64,000 nucleotides of DNA from Sacculina carcini (taxonomy: Eukaryota; Arthropoda; Thecostraca; Sacculinidae). Positions within the stretch are counted from its first letter, which is position 1; each line of letters opens with the position of its first letter. Positions 10,147 through 19,929 of this stretch are shown piece by piece. The position numbers were made by a program, and so were the translations under genes. Below the pieces are notes generated by a model, which saw only the letters and a program-made list of their open reading frames with translations, did not search any database and had not been told where the DNA came from. The stretch covers positions 3,719,202 through 3,783,201 of the forward strand of contig OU696580.1 of NCBI GenBank assembly GCA_916048095.2. Reading direction: 5' to 3'.

Positions 10147-11483
10147 GTGAGGAGGAGGTGGCAATATCAGCAGCTATTGCTACGAAGAAGAGCACCAAGG
10201 ACACCGTTTGGGCGGCTTATCTGCCGCATCATTTAGGTGTCGAGAGGACGCTGTACCTGGGTCAACAATTGCGGAGTGACTTGACGAGAGCCCATGTGAA
10301 GGCGGAGTTAGCTGGATGCGAGGCTTGTCAACGTATCGATCCAGCGGTAAGAGAGGAGAACCTCGTAGGTCAGGGTAGTCTGGCCGTGGACAGGGACTGG
10401 TATCGAGTGGCAGCGGACGTCACTGATTACGATGCCGGCGTTTACCTGTCGATGGTGGATTGTGGTCCATCACGTCTTGCCGTATGGCGCAGATTGCCGA
10501 ATGAGACGGCGTTGTGCATTATAGCTCAGCTGCGGCAGATTGTGATTGAGCGTGGGCCGTTTGAGGAGCTGTTACTGGACAACTCTACGGCGTTACGGTC
10601 GGGGGCGATGGAGCAGTTCGCCGACGAGTGGTGCATTTCTTTGCGATTCCGAGCCGCATACGCCCCGGGCGGTAACGGGATCGTGGAGCGAAATCACCGT
10701 ACGATCAAAAGGATCGCAGCGAGGGGTAATATTTCCCCGGAGGAGGCGACGTTCTGGTACAACGTTACGCCGCGCAAAGAGACTCAGGTGAGCACTATTC
10801 CCTCAAGGTGTATTTTCAGATACGAGTGGCGTCTTCCATTTGAGACCGGCCGCAGGGACGCTGATGACCAGACAGCAGCGTTTGCCGTTGGTGACGAGGT
10901 GTGGGTGAAACCGCCGATCCCGTCATGTGCAACGCCGTGGACCCTCGGGAAGGTGACCAGGGTCGTCTCACAGCACGTTGTGTGCGTAGATGGCATGCCG
11001 CGCCATGTGCGCGACCTGCGCAAGCGTCGCTGTGCCGGCCTTAGTGGAGCCATAGACGAGACCGGCACTCATGGCGACGTGGAACCGACCAGCGGCGGTT
11101 GGGATGTGGATGCGACCGGCAATCGCGGAGATGTGGAGCCACCCGGTGGAGCCACCCGGTGTAGCTTGGACCTGAGCGGTGATGGCGGACGGGACGAGGC
11201 GGCCGATAGTCCCGGCGGTGACAGAACACCTGACAGCCTGCCACCTGAGCGACTGGCTATTGGCGAGGGCGTGGGTGCGGACCGTGTGTCTGTGGAGCAG
11301 GAACCTGGTGAGCCCTCAGAGGACGTGAGTGTACATACTGCTCGAGAGAATGTCGGAGAGGGCGTCGCGGCTGAGAGAGTCGAGGATGAGGCTGCAGTCG
11401 AGCAGCCAAGGCGGTCAACGAGGAGACGTCGACCGCCGGCATGGTTAAACGAGTACGTGTGTCTATCCGATGATGAAGTTTAA
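10147..11483 (+). pseudogene. integrase region of LTR element 1
   Basis: An open frame (441 residues from 10158) with the integrase order: a zinc-binding type block (HHLGVERTLYL, then CEACQ), a catalytic core with Asp in DVTDYDAG, Asp in LLLDNSTAL and Glu in GNGIVERNHRTIK, then WYNVTPRKE and a long low-complexity tail rich in Gly, Asp and Glu. Integrase joins the cDNA ends to target DNA. All three catalytic acidic residues look present, but the N-terminal part of pol is deleted, so I treat it as a remnant. Confidence 0.75.
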
Positions 11484-11540
11484 CCGTGCGTGTTTGCAAG
11501 CGTGTTTGTTGTGAGCTTTCAGGTGAAAAGCTGGGGGAGA

Positions 11541-11854
11541 TGTGGCGTTGTTGTCGAGTGGCGTGCGGTGTGACGTCATAGCGGTTCACTTGAGCCGAGT
11601 GGTTCGAGGTATGACGTCGCACGTTACTGCGCGCTGATTGGCCGCGACTTGAGCCTAGTGCCGGAGGCGTGTATCAGCTGGCGTGTGTGAAGCTGGCTTT
11701 GCGAGCGGTCGAGCGTCAATTCGGTTGGTGGCCTGTGCGTTGTAAGCATCGTTGCCGTGTGTTCGAGAGATATTCGCTGTGTGGACGTATTCTCGTCGTG
11801 TGCGCGGGTTTTTCCTGCGCGAGAGGTAAGAGGGCTTTGCCCGATTACGTTACA
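11541..11854 (+). repeat. 3' LTR of LTR element 1
   Basis: Partner of the LTR at 8532. Preceded by a G-rich purine tract for plus-strand priming and followed by the GTGGC duplication, after which the I-like LINE sequence resumes. Confidence 0.92.
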
Positions 11855-13111
11855 GTGGCTATCATGAGCGCTCAACTTCAAGAAGCTCTAGATGTTTTAG
11901 CACTATGGGCCAAAGCAAACCACATGAAGTTTTCTGGTCTGAAGTCGACGGCCGTGCTATACTCAATAGACAGCTATAAAATTCAGCAAACATTGAGGTT
12001 GTGTGGTGAAATCATTCTGTACCGACAATCACAAAAGCTTCTAGGTATCGCGCTGGATAAAAGACTCACCATGCGGGAACATATAATAGACTCGCTGTCA
12101 GAAGCGATTAAACATATTACGTATTATAGCTGAGAATAAACACGCTGGTGCGAGCGTTTCCGTTATCCATAAGGTTTTTAAAACATTGATTTTATCGATT
12201 TTAGACTATGGACTACAGTCGTACTCATCGGCGAGCCCTTCCATTCTTAGTCTTTCAGAACCAATCCAAAACGAGGCTCTTCGGTTGATAACAGGTGCGT
12301 ACAGAACGACACCAGTCGAGGCCCTGCGAGCGTATACCGGCTTTCCAGAACTGAGCACACGACGCAAGAATATCGTGCTACGTTACACGTTGAAAGTACA
12401 CACCAGCTATAACCACATCGCTCATCCTTATACAAATATCGATGATAACATGCCCAATTTTTCCTCCAGAAATCAGTTATCCAAACGGATGCTTAATAGA
12501 CGAGCGAGGGAGTATATTCAGGAGCTCAATGTGGCAGTACCTCACCAAAATGGCCTAGTCTACGACATACCGCCCTGGTACAAGACAGCTCCAAAAATCC
12601 ATTTCCTACTGGATGCGACCAAAGCGCAGGTATCAGATACTGAGGTCTCATTGGCGTTTGCGGAGTACATTTCGCATTATAGCGACTATGCCCAAATATA
12701 TACGGATGGATCAAAGTGCAAAGAAAAGTCCGGATGCGCAGTATACACCAAACAGCTGGGTAGTGCGTGCATGTCAAGGTTCCGTCTGCCTTCATATGTC
12801 ACGGTTTTCAATACTGAGCTGTACGCAATATAAATACAGAGCTCTGTATCAATACAGAGCTTTGAGATACGTGGAAGAGCATCGGGTACCTTTAATTCTG
12901 AGTGATTCGAGATCTGCACTACTCTACATTTCCAATAGTCTTTCATCGGATTTTATACTTCTATCAATTGTTTAATATTTTACATCGTATAACATCGAAC
13001 TACGACTGTATACTGGTGTGGATACCAGGGCTTTGTGGCGTGAAGGGCAATGAGAGGGCAGATGCGGAAGCAAAAGCTGCGTTGGAATCGAGCGATATTC
13101 ACCAGCATCCA

Positions 13112-13366
13112 TGTAAGGACTTTGTGGCGTTATTTGCGCATACGTGGCGTATTGGGTAGTTACGTCGTGTTGTTGTTTGGTGCGTGTGTTCGTTTGTATT
13201 TCTATGTCTTATTTAAACTTGTTTGCAATGTTTACCAGGCTAATTTAGCTTTCTACGATTGTATTATTTTATCACTCATTTTAACCGTATGTTTTGGTTG
13301 TTGCAGAGTACTGTGGGTTATCTAAGTTTCGTTTTCTTCTTCATAGTCGTCAATACACTTATGACA
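13112..13366 (+). repeat. 5' LTR of LTR element 2
   Basis: Starts TGTAAGG, ends CTTATGACA. It carries AAGTTTCGTTTT at 13324-13335, complementary to the bases just past the LTR (see the site at 13368). Confidence 0.93.
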
Positions 13367-13367
13367 T

Positions 13368-13379
13368 AAAACGAAACTT
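13368..13379 (+). promoter_or_regulatory. candidate self-priming primer-binding site
   Basis: One base after the LTR border, AAAACGAAACTT is a perfect 12-bp complement of AAGTTTCGTTTT at 13324-13335 in the LTR. In Tf1-type elements the first 11 or so bases of the transcript fold onto the primer site and serve as primer after cleavage. The position here fits if the transcript starts near 13324. No tRNA 3' end match (TGG...) is visible at this border. Confidence 0.6.
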
Positions 13380-13639
13380 GAACCAGTAGAGGAGCATGGC
13401 TCATGCTATGGATGATTCAGTTGGATTGAAGGAAGGGCGGAGAAAAACGTACAATGGTTCAGGTAACGAAATGTGTAATTTCACAGTGTTCATCCGAGGC
13501 GCCAGAGCGAGCGATGCGCGAGTTGTTCCGATATATTGAACGTTTGCTTACATGACATTCAACGTTTGTATGTCTGTGTGTCTGTATACACGCGCAGCAC
13601 TGGTCGCGTTGGCAGAGGCCGTGTATGTGTGTGTGCAGT

Positions 13640-13855
13640 CACGTGTTTGTGTGGCTGTGGTCCTTGCGCGAGCGGTAGATGTTTGTTTGTGAATGCGTGC
13701 GTGTCTGTATGCGCAGCACTGGTTATACAGGCAGATGGTGTGCACGTGTGTGTATGTGTATGCATGTGAGTGTGTGTGTGCGTGTGTATGTGTGCGCGTG
13801 TGCGTCTATCCTGTACTGTCTTGGTGGCGATGTAACTGGGGGAAGTATGGGCAGT
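13640..13855 (+). repeat. segment of the LTR element 2 leader shared with the LTR of the 55026 element
   Basis: TGTGGCTGTGGTCCTTGCGC and the following 200 bases, including the GT-rich run and the TGTAACT.GGGGAA block, match about 55136-55325 and 56261-56450, the LTRs of the short non-autonomous element. In LTR element 2 this lies in the untranslated leader. Confidence 0.8.
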
Positions 13856-14116
13856 GTAAAGGGGGTGCGATGACGCGTTGAGTTTCATGGGGAGTCGAGA
13901 TCAAGCGTTCATGGTGTGAGTGTGAACGGTGCGCGGAAGCTTTGAGTGACAGTGTACGGCGGTGTGCCGAGTGCGTTGTTCTTGGTGTTTTGTACTCGTT
14001 TCCGCGGTGTGAATATCGAGCGTTGTGTGTATTTACTCGGTGTCATATTGTGCGATTGTGTGATTGTGTTATATATATTTCATCGTCCATCATTTGTTCT
14101 CCAATACAACCACAAA

Positions 14117-17100
14117 ATGGTTCAGGAACCTGTCATAGCTCCGGTCAGTTTGGACGCGGGTCGACAGCCGTTGGTACTTCCTGTGCCGTCCCTAAAGCCT
14201 GATGAATTGATAGCTGAGTGGAAACCTCTCTTTGTAGCGGCAGTGAGTAGCCTGCGCTGTCAGGGGGTCAATGGGGAAAAATTTGCAGTTGGAATGCTCC
14301 CTGCGTACGTCAATCGCAGACAAGCGGAACGCGACTTAGTCAAAGAGATTGTCACTGATATTGACACACTGGACGAAGCGTTCGATATCCTCATTGGAAC
14401 GTTGGACAATCCCGTAGATCGATACGAGGCATTGCAGAAGTTGTGCAGTACTGAATGGCGACCGGGGGTCATGATTGATGATTTTTTCTTTTCACTCAAG
14501 AGACTAGCGAAAGAAGCTGAGTCAGACACGGTGTTTCTTTGTACTTTGTTTGTGAATCAGTTACCCCGTGAGCTGCAGCCAAAAGCGAAAGCCTGGATAG
14601 TGGACAATCCGATATCAGGTGAAAGTGACGGTCGGAAATTGTTGGTTCAGACAAAGAGATGGTTTGTCGAAAGAGGGTTGCCGCTAAACAAGGGCATACC
14701 AACGGCGCATGTTGTCAACAGCACGGGGGATCTAGAGGTGCACTACAACAAAATTAGCTCTGTGGATGCTGCTACGGCGAAACGGAAGAACAGCAATAAC
14801 AGTTCTGGGATGAGATTGCCCGTTCAAAAGGAGAGACCAAAAGGATGTTTCATATGCGGAAAAGTGGGTCACATGATGCGGTCGTGCCCGGAACGGCGAT
14901 GTCCGCGCTGTGGGGAAAAAGGTCACACGCTAGCAACATGTGCCACACCTACGCAGAAAAGTGTGTTTGTCGTTCATGATGAAGCGAAAGAGAAACATCC
15001 TCGGACGATGGTCAGTCCTGGTGACACGGTGACTATACCTGTGACTATCAATCACGAATCTATAACAGCAATGTTAGACTCAGGAGCCTCCACGTCTGTC
15101 ATTGATGAGACAACTGTAAATCGCTTGGGTCTGGCGTCAAGCATCAGGTTTGCAGAGAGCATGGACATGACTCTATCTGGGATTGGTGGCAAAGCAGTAG
15201 TAATCGGGCAACTGCCAGTTCAGGTAGACGCTGGAGGAGGTCAGGTGGTGAGCCATAGTTTCAGTGTGATTAGTTCTGCTGCCGCTTTTATTTTGCTCGG
15301 CCGAGACTATTTGACTCAGTTTACGTCTACTGAGTTTGACTGGCAGCGTGGACGGGTCAGACTAGGAAACCAGTGGAAAACGGCCGACATCATGATTGGT
15401 GGCGGAGTTCACGAAGAAAGAGTAAACTTGATCCAGGACACTATCAATACCGAGACTCTTGAAAAGCAGTTCAGCACAGATTTACCTGTTAATGAACGAC
15501 AACGTATAATTGAGCTGCTCGCAGAGTATAAAGAGGTGTTTGCAAGAAATCCCAAGCGACCAAAGACGACAGAGAGAATACGTCATGTGATTGAGACAGA
15601 TGGCACACCGCCAATAAAACATAGACCGGCCCGTTTCAATCCTCAGACCGAAGCCGAAATAAATCGCCAAATCAGCGAGATGTTGGCAAACGGAATATGC
15701 CGCCGCTCAAAATCACCGTGGAGCAGCAGAGTGTTGTTAGTTAAGAATAAAGATGGCACGTTGAGATTTGTAATCGACTACAGAGATCTTAACTCACACA
15801 CCAAAAAGGACGCGTACCCAGCCGCTGATTGGCGCCGTCTCTTGGAGCGCATGGACGGTGCAAAGGTGTTTTCCTTTCTAGACGGCGCCAGCGCGTATTG
15901 GTCAATTCCGCTACGCGAGGAGGACAAGGAAAAGACTGCGTTCTCTGTGCCAGGTGGCCAATACGAGATGAATGTGATGCCATTTGGGCTACGCAATAGT
16001 CTAAGCACATTTCAGCGGGCCGTGGACGACGCTCTCCGCGAATCCGACAATACGGTTACGTACGTGGATGACACTTGCGTTTTCTCGGAAAGTAGCCACG
16101 ACCATGTGAACCATTCGCGAGCTACCCTCGAGGCTTTCCGGCGCGCAAACATGCAGCTGAGATTGGATAAATGCAGGTTTGGTTGTTTAAGTGGTGAGTT
16201 TGTAGGGCACGAAATATCTGGTAGCGGATATCGACCTCTGAAAACACATATAGAGACAATAAACTCGTGGGTGCCACCCACAGGACTCAAGTCACTCCGA
16301 CGGTTCCTTGGATTTGTTAATTTCGACAGGCATTTCTGGGTGAACTTGAGTGACACGTGTGCACCTCTGCATCGTTTAACGAGGAAAGGAGTCGAGTGGA
16401 AATGGACCGATGAATGTCAAAGTAGTTTCGACGAGATCAAAAGAAAACTCAAACAGTGTCCGACGTTGATATTTCCCAGGTGGAAGAACTGTTTTTATCT
16501 TAGCACAGATGCCAGCAAAAGTGGAATCGGTGGATTGCTTTCGCAGAAAGATGACAAAGGATGTCTTTTGCCGATTTCTTATTTTTCGTCGGGTCTCACC
16601 CCAGCTCAGGCGCGCTACTCCGCCGGAGAATTGGAAGCGTGGGAGTTGGTAGGAGCAGTCAGAAAATGGTGGTATATCCTTCAGGCAGCCACAAAAGTAG
16701 TGATTGTGACCGATCATAACCCCCTTGTGTGGATGCGCCGACAGAAAGACCCAAGAAACAAGTTTGCTCGCTGGTTGATGGAGCTGGAGATATTGCCAAA
16801 TTACGAGGTCGTTCACAAGAAGGGACGCGACAATTGTGCTGCGGATTATCTGAGCAGGCTGCCGTCTGATGTGAACTCCAACATCAATGATGAAAGCGAG
16901 TATATTGAGAGACACATTTATCAAATTTCTGATGACAACGAGTGTAGTCAGACTGAATGGTGTCGTAGGCAATCGTCAGACCCATATTTATCTGAAGCCA
17001 AGCATCAGTTAGAACAGAACGCATGTGTGTCTACAGGACCTCTACGAAGGCTTGCCCACCTGAGATTGCAAGACGGAGTGATATCCAAGAGCGGCCGAAT

Positions 17101-17296
17101 CGTTGTGCCCGAGAAATGGCAACGACAAGTAATTAGTGATGTTCATAGACAGGGACATTTTGGCATGAAAAAACATTGGAAACAGCAAAGCGATATTATT
17201 ATTTTGAAGCTATGGAGAAGAAGGTTCAAAACGTGTGTCAAGGATGTGTTATATGCGCCAAAAACAAACGATCATGTCAACCGAAGGTGTCTTTGA
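14117..17296 (+). CDS. Gag-Pol polyprotein of LTR element 2 (5' part)
   Basis: One long frame, with the likely start at ATG 14117 (A at -3) although it is open from 13946. A Gag of about 230 residues is followed by two CCHC zinc knuckles (CFICGKVGHMMRSC and CPRCGEKGHTLATC, about 14840-14945), an aspartic protease (MLDSGASTSV, about 15070; ILLGRDYL, about 15290), an RT (VIDYRDLNSH, SFLDGASAYW, catalytic TYVDDTCVF about 16055) and RNase H (FYLSTDASKSGIGGL; CAADYLSRLP about 16845). It copies the element RNA into DNA inside particles. Near 17170 a frameshift in an A run takes the integrase zinc domain into another frame, so the frame ends early at 17296. Confidence 0.9.
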   Translation: MVQEPVIAPVSLDAGRQPLVLPVPSLKPDELIAEWKPLFVAAVSSLRCQGVNGEKFAVGMLPAYVNRRQAERDLVKEIVTDIDTLDEAFDILIGTLDNPVDRYEALQKLCSTEWRPGVMIDDFFFSLKRLAKEAESDTVFLCTLFVNQLPRELQPKAKAWIVDNPISGESDGRKLLVQTKRWFVERGLPLNKGIPTAHVVNSTGDLEVHYNKISSVDAATAKRKNSNNSSGMRLPVQKERPKGCFICGKVGHMMRSCPERRCPRCGEKGHTLATCATPTQKSVFVVHDEAKEKHPRTMVSPGDTVTIPVTINHESITAMLDSGASTSVIDETTVNRLGLASSIRFAESMDMTLSGIGGKAVVIGQLPVQVDAGGGQVVSHSFSVISSAAAFILLGRDYLTQFTSTEFDWQRGRVRLGNQWKTADIMIGGGVHEERVNLIQDTINTETLEKQFSTDLPVNERQRIIELLAEYKEVFARNPKRPKTTERIRHVIETDGTPPIKHRPARFNPQTEAEINRQISEMLANGICRRSKSPWSSRVLLVKNKDGTLRFVIDYRDLNSHTKKDAYPAADWRRLLERMDGAKVFSFLDGASAYWSIPLREEDKEKTAFSVPGGQYEMNVMPFGLRNSLSTFQRAVDDALRESDNTVTYVDDTCVFSESSHDHVNHSRATLEAFRRANMQLRLDKCRFGCLSGEFVGHEISGSGYRPLKTHIETINSWVPPTGLKSLRRFLGFVNFDRHFWVNLSDTCAPLHRLTRKGVEWKWTDECQSSFDEIKRKLKQCPTLIFPRWKNCFYLSTDASKSGIGGLLSQKDDKGCLLPISYFSSGLTPAQARYSAGELEAWELVGAVRKWWYILQAATKVVIVTDHNPLVWMRRQKDPRNKFARWLMELEILPNYEVVHKKGRDNCAADYLSRLPSDVNSNINDESEYIERHIYQISDDNECSQTEWCRRQSSDPYLSEAKHQLEQNACVSTGPLRRLAHLRLQDGVISKSGRIVVPEKWQRQVISDVHRQGHFGMKKHWKQQSDIIILKLWRRRFKTCVKDVLYAPKTNDHVNRRCL

Positions 17297-17324
17297 ACAC
17301 GCCAATTATCGAAGTATCCGAGCC

Positions 17325-17569
17325 TAGACAAGCAATATAAGCAATATAAGCAATAGTATATAATAATATATATAATAGTATTATATTAGTAGTATATTAT
17401 TAGTATTATATTATAATAGTATTATATTATAATAGTATTATATTAGTAGTATATTATTAGTATTATATTATAATAGTATTATATTAGTAGTAGTAGTATT
17501 AATAGTATTATAATAGTATATAATAGTATTGTAATAATTTAATAATATAAGCAATATAAGCAATAGCCT
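17325..17569. repeat. AT-rich tandem block inside the integrase of LTR element 2
   Basis: About 240 bases of TAATAGTATTATATTA-type repeats, bordered on both sides by AAGCAATATAAGCAATAG. It splits integrase coding sequence between the zinc domain and the catalytic core, which reads on immediately at 17570. Confidence 0.85.
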
Positions 17570-18711
17570 TGGACATAGCTACACTTCCCTGGAGCGATGA
17601 AAGGTTTCGATATATTCTGGTTATTATTGATATGTTTGCCAAGTATGTAGAGGTAGTTCCGATGAAGGATCAGAGTGCAGAGACGGTTGTGTCGGCGGTT
17701 TGGTCAGAATGGGTATGTCGACATGGATGCCCCAGCATCATCCTGTCTGATCAAGGGCGTAACGTGGATGGCGTACTCATCAGGGAACTGTGCAAAGAGC
17801 TCCGGATCGAAAAACGCCACTAAAGTCCTTACCACCCACAAGGAGATGGTTTGGTTGAAAGAACAATACAGACTGTAAAGCAGACCTTACGCTGTATGCT
17901 GGCGGAAAAGAACAAGCGAGTGAATGAGTGGCCTTCGTTGCTCCGAGAAGTCGCTTTTTTCGTCAATAACGTAAGCAATACGTCTACATATCATAGCCCT
18001 AATAAAGTGATGTTTGGAGTGAATTTGCGTAGTCCACGTGTAGTTGAAGTCGATGAAAATGCCCCAAAGGATTTTGACGATTGGCTACAGGAGACTGAAT
18101 CAACACGTAGGATTATATGCAGAGATGTGGTTCGGAACTCTGAGAAAGCAAGGCACCAGTACAAACGGTATTATGATAAAGGAAAGGTTGACCCGCAACA
18201 TCGTTATATCCGAAAAGACGATTGGGTTTACATCAAACAGGAAGTTCGTGGTAGTCTTGACCCGGTGTTCAGTGGGCCATTTAGAGTGGAAGACGCCAGA
18301 GGTGCAAATGTGTTCGTACAACCGAGCGGCGGAGAAGGCCGGAGCCTGCATGGTGTACATCTTGATCGCTGTAAACTAGTCGTCTCCACTGACGATACGC
18401 CGTCACCTAACAGCAATTTATCAGATGAGTCCGCGTGGTATCGTGACCAGTCTTCAAGGGAGGTCAACGGCGGACCAACGGATACAGGCACGGAGATTGA
18501 ACGTTCTGAGAGGGAGTACGCCAATGACAGGCATGAGGATGAAGAAGCAGGCACGGAGATTGAACGTTCTGAGAGTGAGTACGCCAATGACAGGCATGGG
18601 GATGGAGGTATCGACCCATTGCGCTTCCTACCGAGACAATCACGGTCGGGGCGCACTATCTACCGGAACCCCCGCTATGGTCATCCAAATTCGGAGTGGA
18701 ATGTGATGTAA
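17569..18711 (+). pseudogene. integrase core and C-terminus of LTR element 2
   Basis: The integrase core starts DIATLPWSDERF (first Asp), followed by IILSDQGRNVDG (second Asp) and DGLVERTIQTVK (Glu). A single in-frame TAA at about 17821 lies between the second Asp and the Glu. After the core, DWVYIKQEVRGSLDP is the usual Gypsy C-terminal domain. A 60-70 base duplication near the end repeats TEIERSERE-type residues (18490-18600). Confidence 0.85.
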
Positions 18712-18958
18712 GGACTTTGTGGCGTTATTTGCGCATACGTGGCGTATTGGGTAGTTACGTCGTGTTGTTTGGTGCGTGTGCTCGTTTGTATTTCTATGTC
18801 TTATTTAAACTTGTTTGCAATGCTAACCAGGCTAATTTAGCTTTCTACGATTGTATTACTTTATCACTCATTTTAACCGTATGTTTTGGTTGTTGCAGAG
18901 TACTGTGGGTTATCTAAGTTTCGTTTTCTTCTTCAGAGTCGTCAATACACTTATGACA
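18707..18958 (+). repeat. 3' LTR of LTR element 2
   Basis: Matches the 5' LTR with a few substitutions and a 3-base indel (TTGTTGTTTGG versus TTGTTTGG). The AAGTTTCGTTTT motif is retained. Confidence 0.93.
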
Positions 18959-19856
18959 TCCAGCGTGTAAGCAGACAATGAGACAGATTGTGAATACGGC
19001 TACATGCGAGTCTTTCCAAAAAAGTGGACCAGTCAAAGGCATAATTATGCACTTGGGGCCATAAATAAATCAGTCACTCCATGGCTGGATGACAATTTAC
19101 CAAGGAAAGCGCAGCGAGTAATCGCAAGACTAAGACTGGGATGCACTAGGATAACACACAATTATTTAATGGAGAAGACATCGCCACCTATATGCTCACA
19201 CTGTTGAACTCCTCTCACGTGTAGTCATATAATCACGGAATGCGAGTTGTATGAGGTCTCGCGGCAACCCTTACGTTCCTACTGCCACTCCACAAACATC
19301 CATTTTTATCTCTTCAATATTTAATATTCTACATCCTGCCCACCCGACCGCGATTCGACTACTACTCAAGTACCTTAATGATATAGATTTGTTTGCAAAG
19401 CTTTAATGGGAGGTGCAACGAGTTTTCTGAGCTTCAGCGGGACGTGCAATAATAATAATAGTGTGTTTGTATTACGCCAAGACAGAAGGAAATAACCGAG
19501 GAAGTGGTACAGCGCGAAATAGCCGACATCGGCCGAAGCGCTTCTCTCAAACAACAACAACAACTTTCAGATAAAGATGAGCAGGCGTTCCTGCACCAAT
19601 CATCCTGACAACTTCTGTTATGTCTGTGGCCGGTATACCAAAAAGATCAACAGCGAAGAATATGTACAGACGCGAATTGCTTGATTGCATGATTGGCGTT
19701 TCATTGTATGGTGTGTTTCACTGTGTGCGTGTGTGTCATTGAGCGTTCTGTGTATTGTTCTGTGTCTATACCCGTGTGTTAGTTCATGTGCGTGCGAGTG
19801 AGTGTGACTGGTATTGTGTGCGTTGCGCTTCTTGTGGTTATACCAGCACCACAAAT

Positions 19857-19869
19857 TGGTGACCCCGAC
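19857..19869 (+). promoter_or_regulatory. primer-binding site for tRNA-Trp
   Basis: TGGTGACCCCGAC is the complement of the 3' end of eukaryotic tRNA-Trp, the primer known for CsRn1-clade elements. The same site occurs at 63073. Confidence 0.8.
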
Positions 19870-19929
19870 TCGTTTGAAGCTGATTGTGAGTTATTTGTGT
19901 TTCTTATTGTTCTATTTTCATTCGTAGCA

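Larger units (their letters stand above)
8532..11854 (+). mobile_element. LTR element 1 (Gypsy-like, internally deleted)
   Basis: Two near-identical LTRs of about 313 bp (8532-8844, 11541-11854) begin TGTGG and end TTACA. They are flanked by the 5-bp duplication GTGGC (8527-8531, 11855-11859). The interior keeps a short leader, then jumps to the pol region before integrase (NKADQMTRVAKKWL near 8925-8967). Gag, protease, RT and RNase H are missing. A LINE (8981-10134) sits in this spot with its own duplication. The element lies inside the I-like LINE. A purine-rich tract (GCTGGGGGAGA) precedes the 3' LTR. Confidence 0.92.
13112..18958 (+). mobile_element. LTR element 2 (Gypsy, near full length)
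   Basis: LTRs at 13112-13366 and 18707-18958 (about 252-255 bp, TGTAAGG...TATGACA), flanked by the 4-bp duplication TCCA (13108-13111, 18959-18962). Inside are a 750-bp leader, a single gag-pol frame from 14117, and an integrase region damaged by a frameshift, an AT-rich tandem block and a stop. It lies inside the RNase H region of the I-like LINE, whose coding sequence resumes after 18962. Confidence 0.93.
7649..19563 (+). pseudogene. I-like LINE (RT and RNase H), split by two LTR elements and a short repeat
   Basis: A 5'-truncated non-LTR retrotransposon, readable in pieces. 7649-8311: RT with DHYQSGFRPSRSAVDS, VVYLDLTNAYDT and the catalytic IYADDSAM. 11860-13111: RT thumb, then RNase H motifs IYTDGSKC, TELYAI and VWIPGLCGVKGNERADAEA. 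18963-19205: C-terminal region with KAQRVIARLRLGCTRITH and a Cys motif. A (CAA)n tail ends near 19563. The target duplication CTTTCAGATA is present at 7639-7648 and 19564-19573, so this one copy spans about 11.9 kb because two LTR elements and a short repeat landed in it. Stops in several places make it inactive. RNase H places it in the I group. Confidence 0.85.

Noticed and set aside
13536..13888. Cys/Val-rich or His/Thr-rich frames
   Set aside because: Translations of a GT-rich repeat in the leader of LTR element 2.
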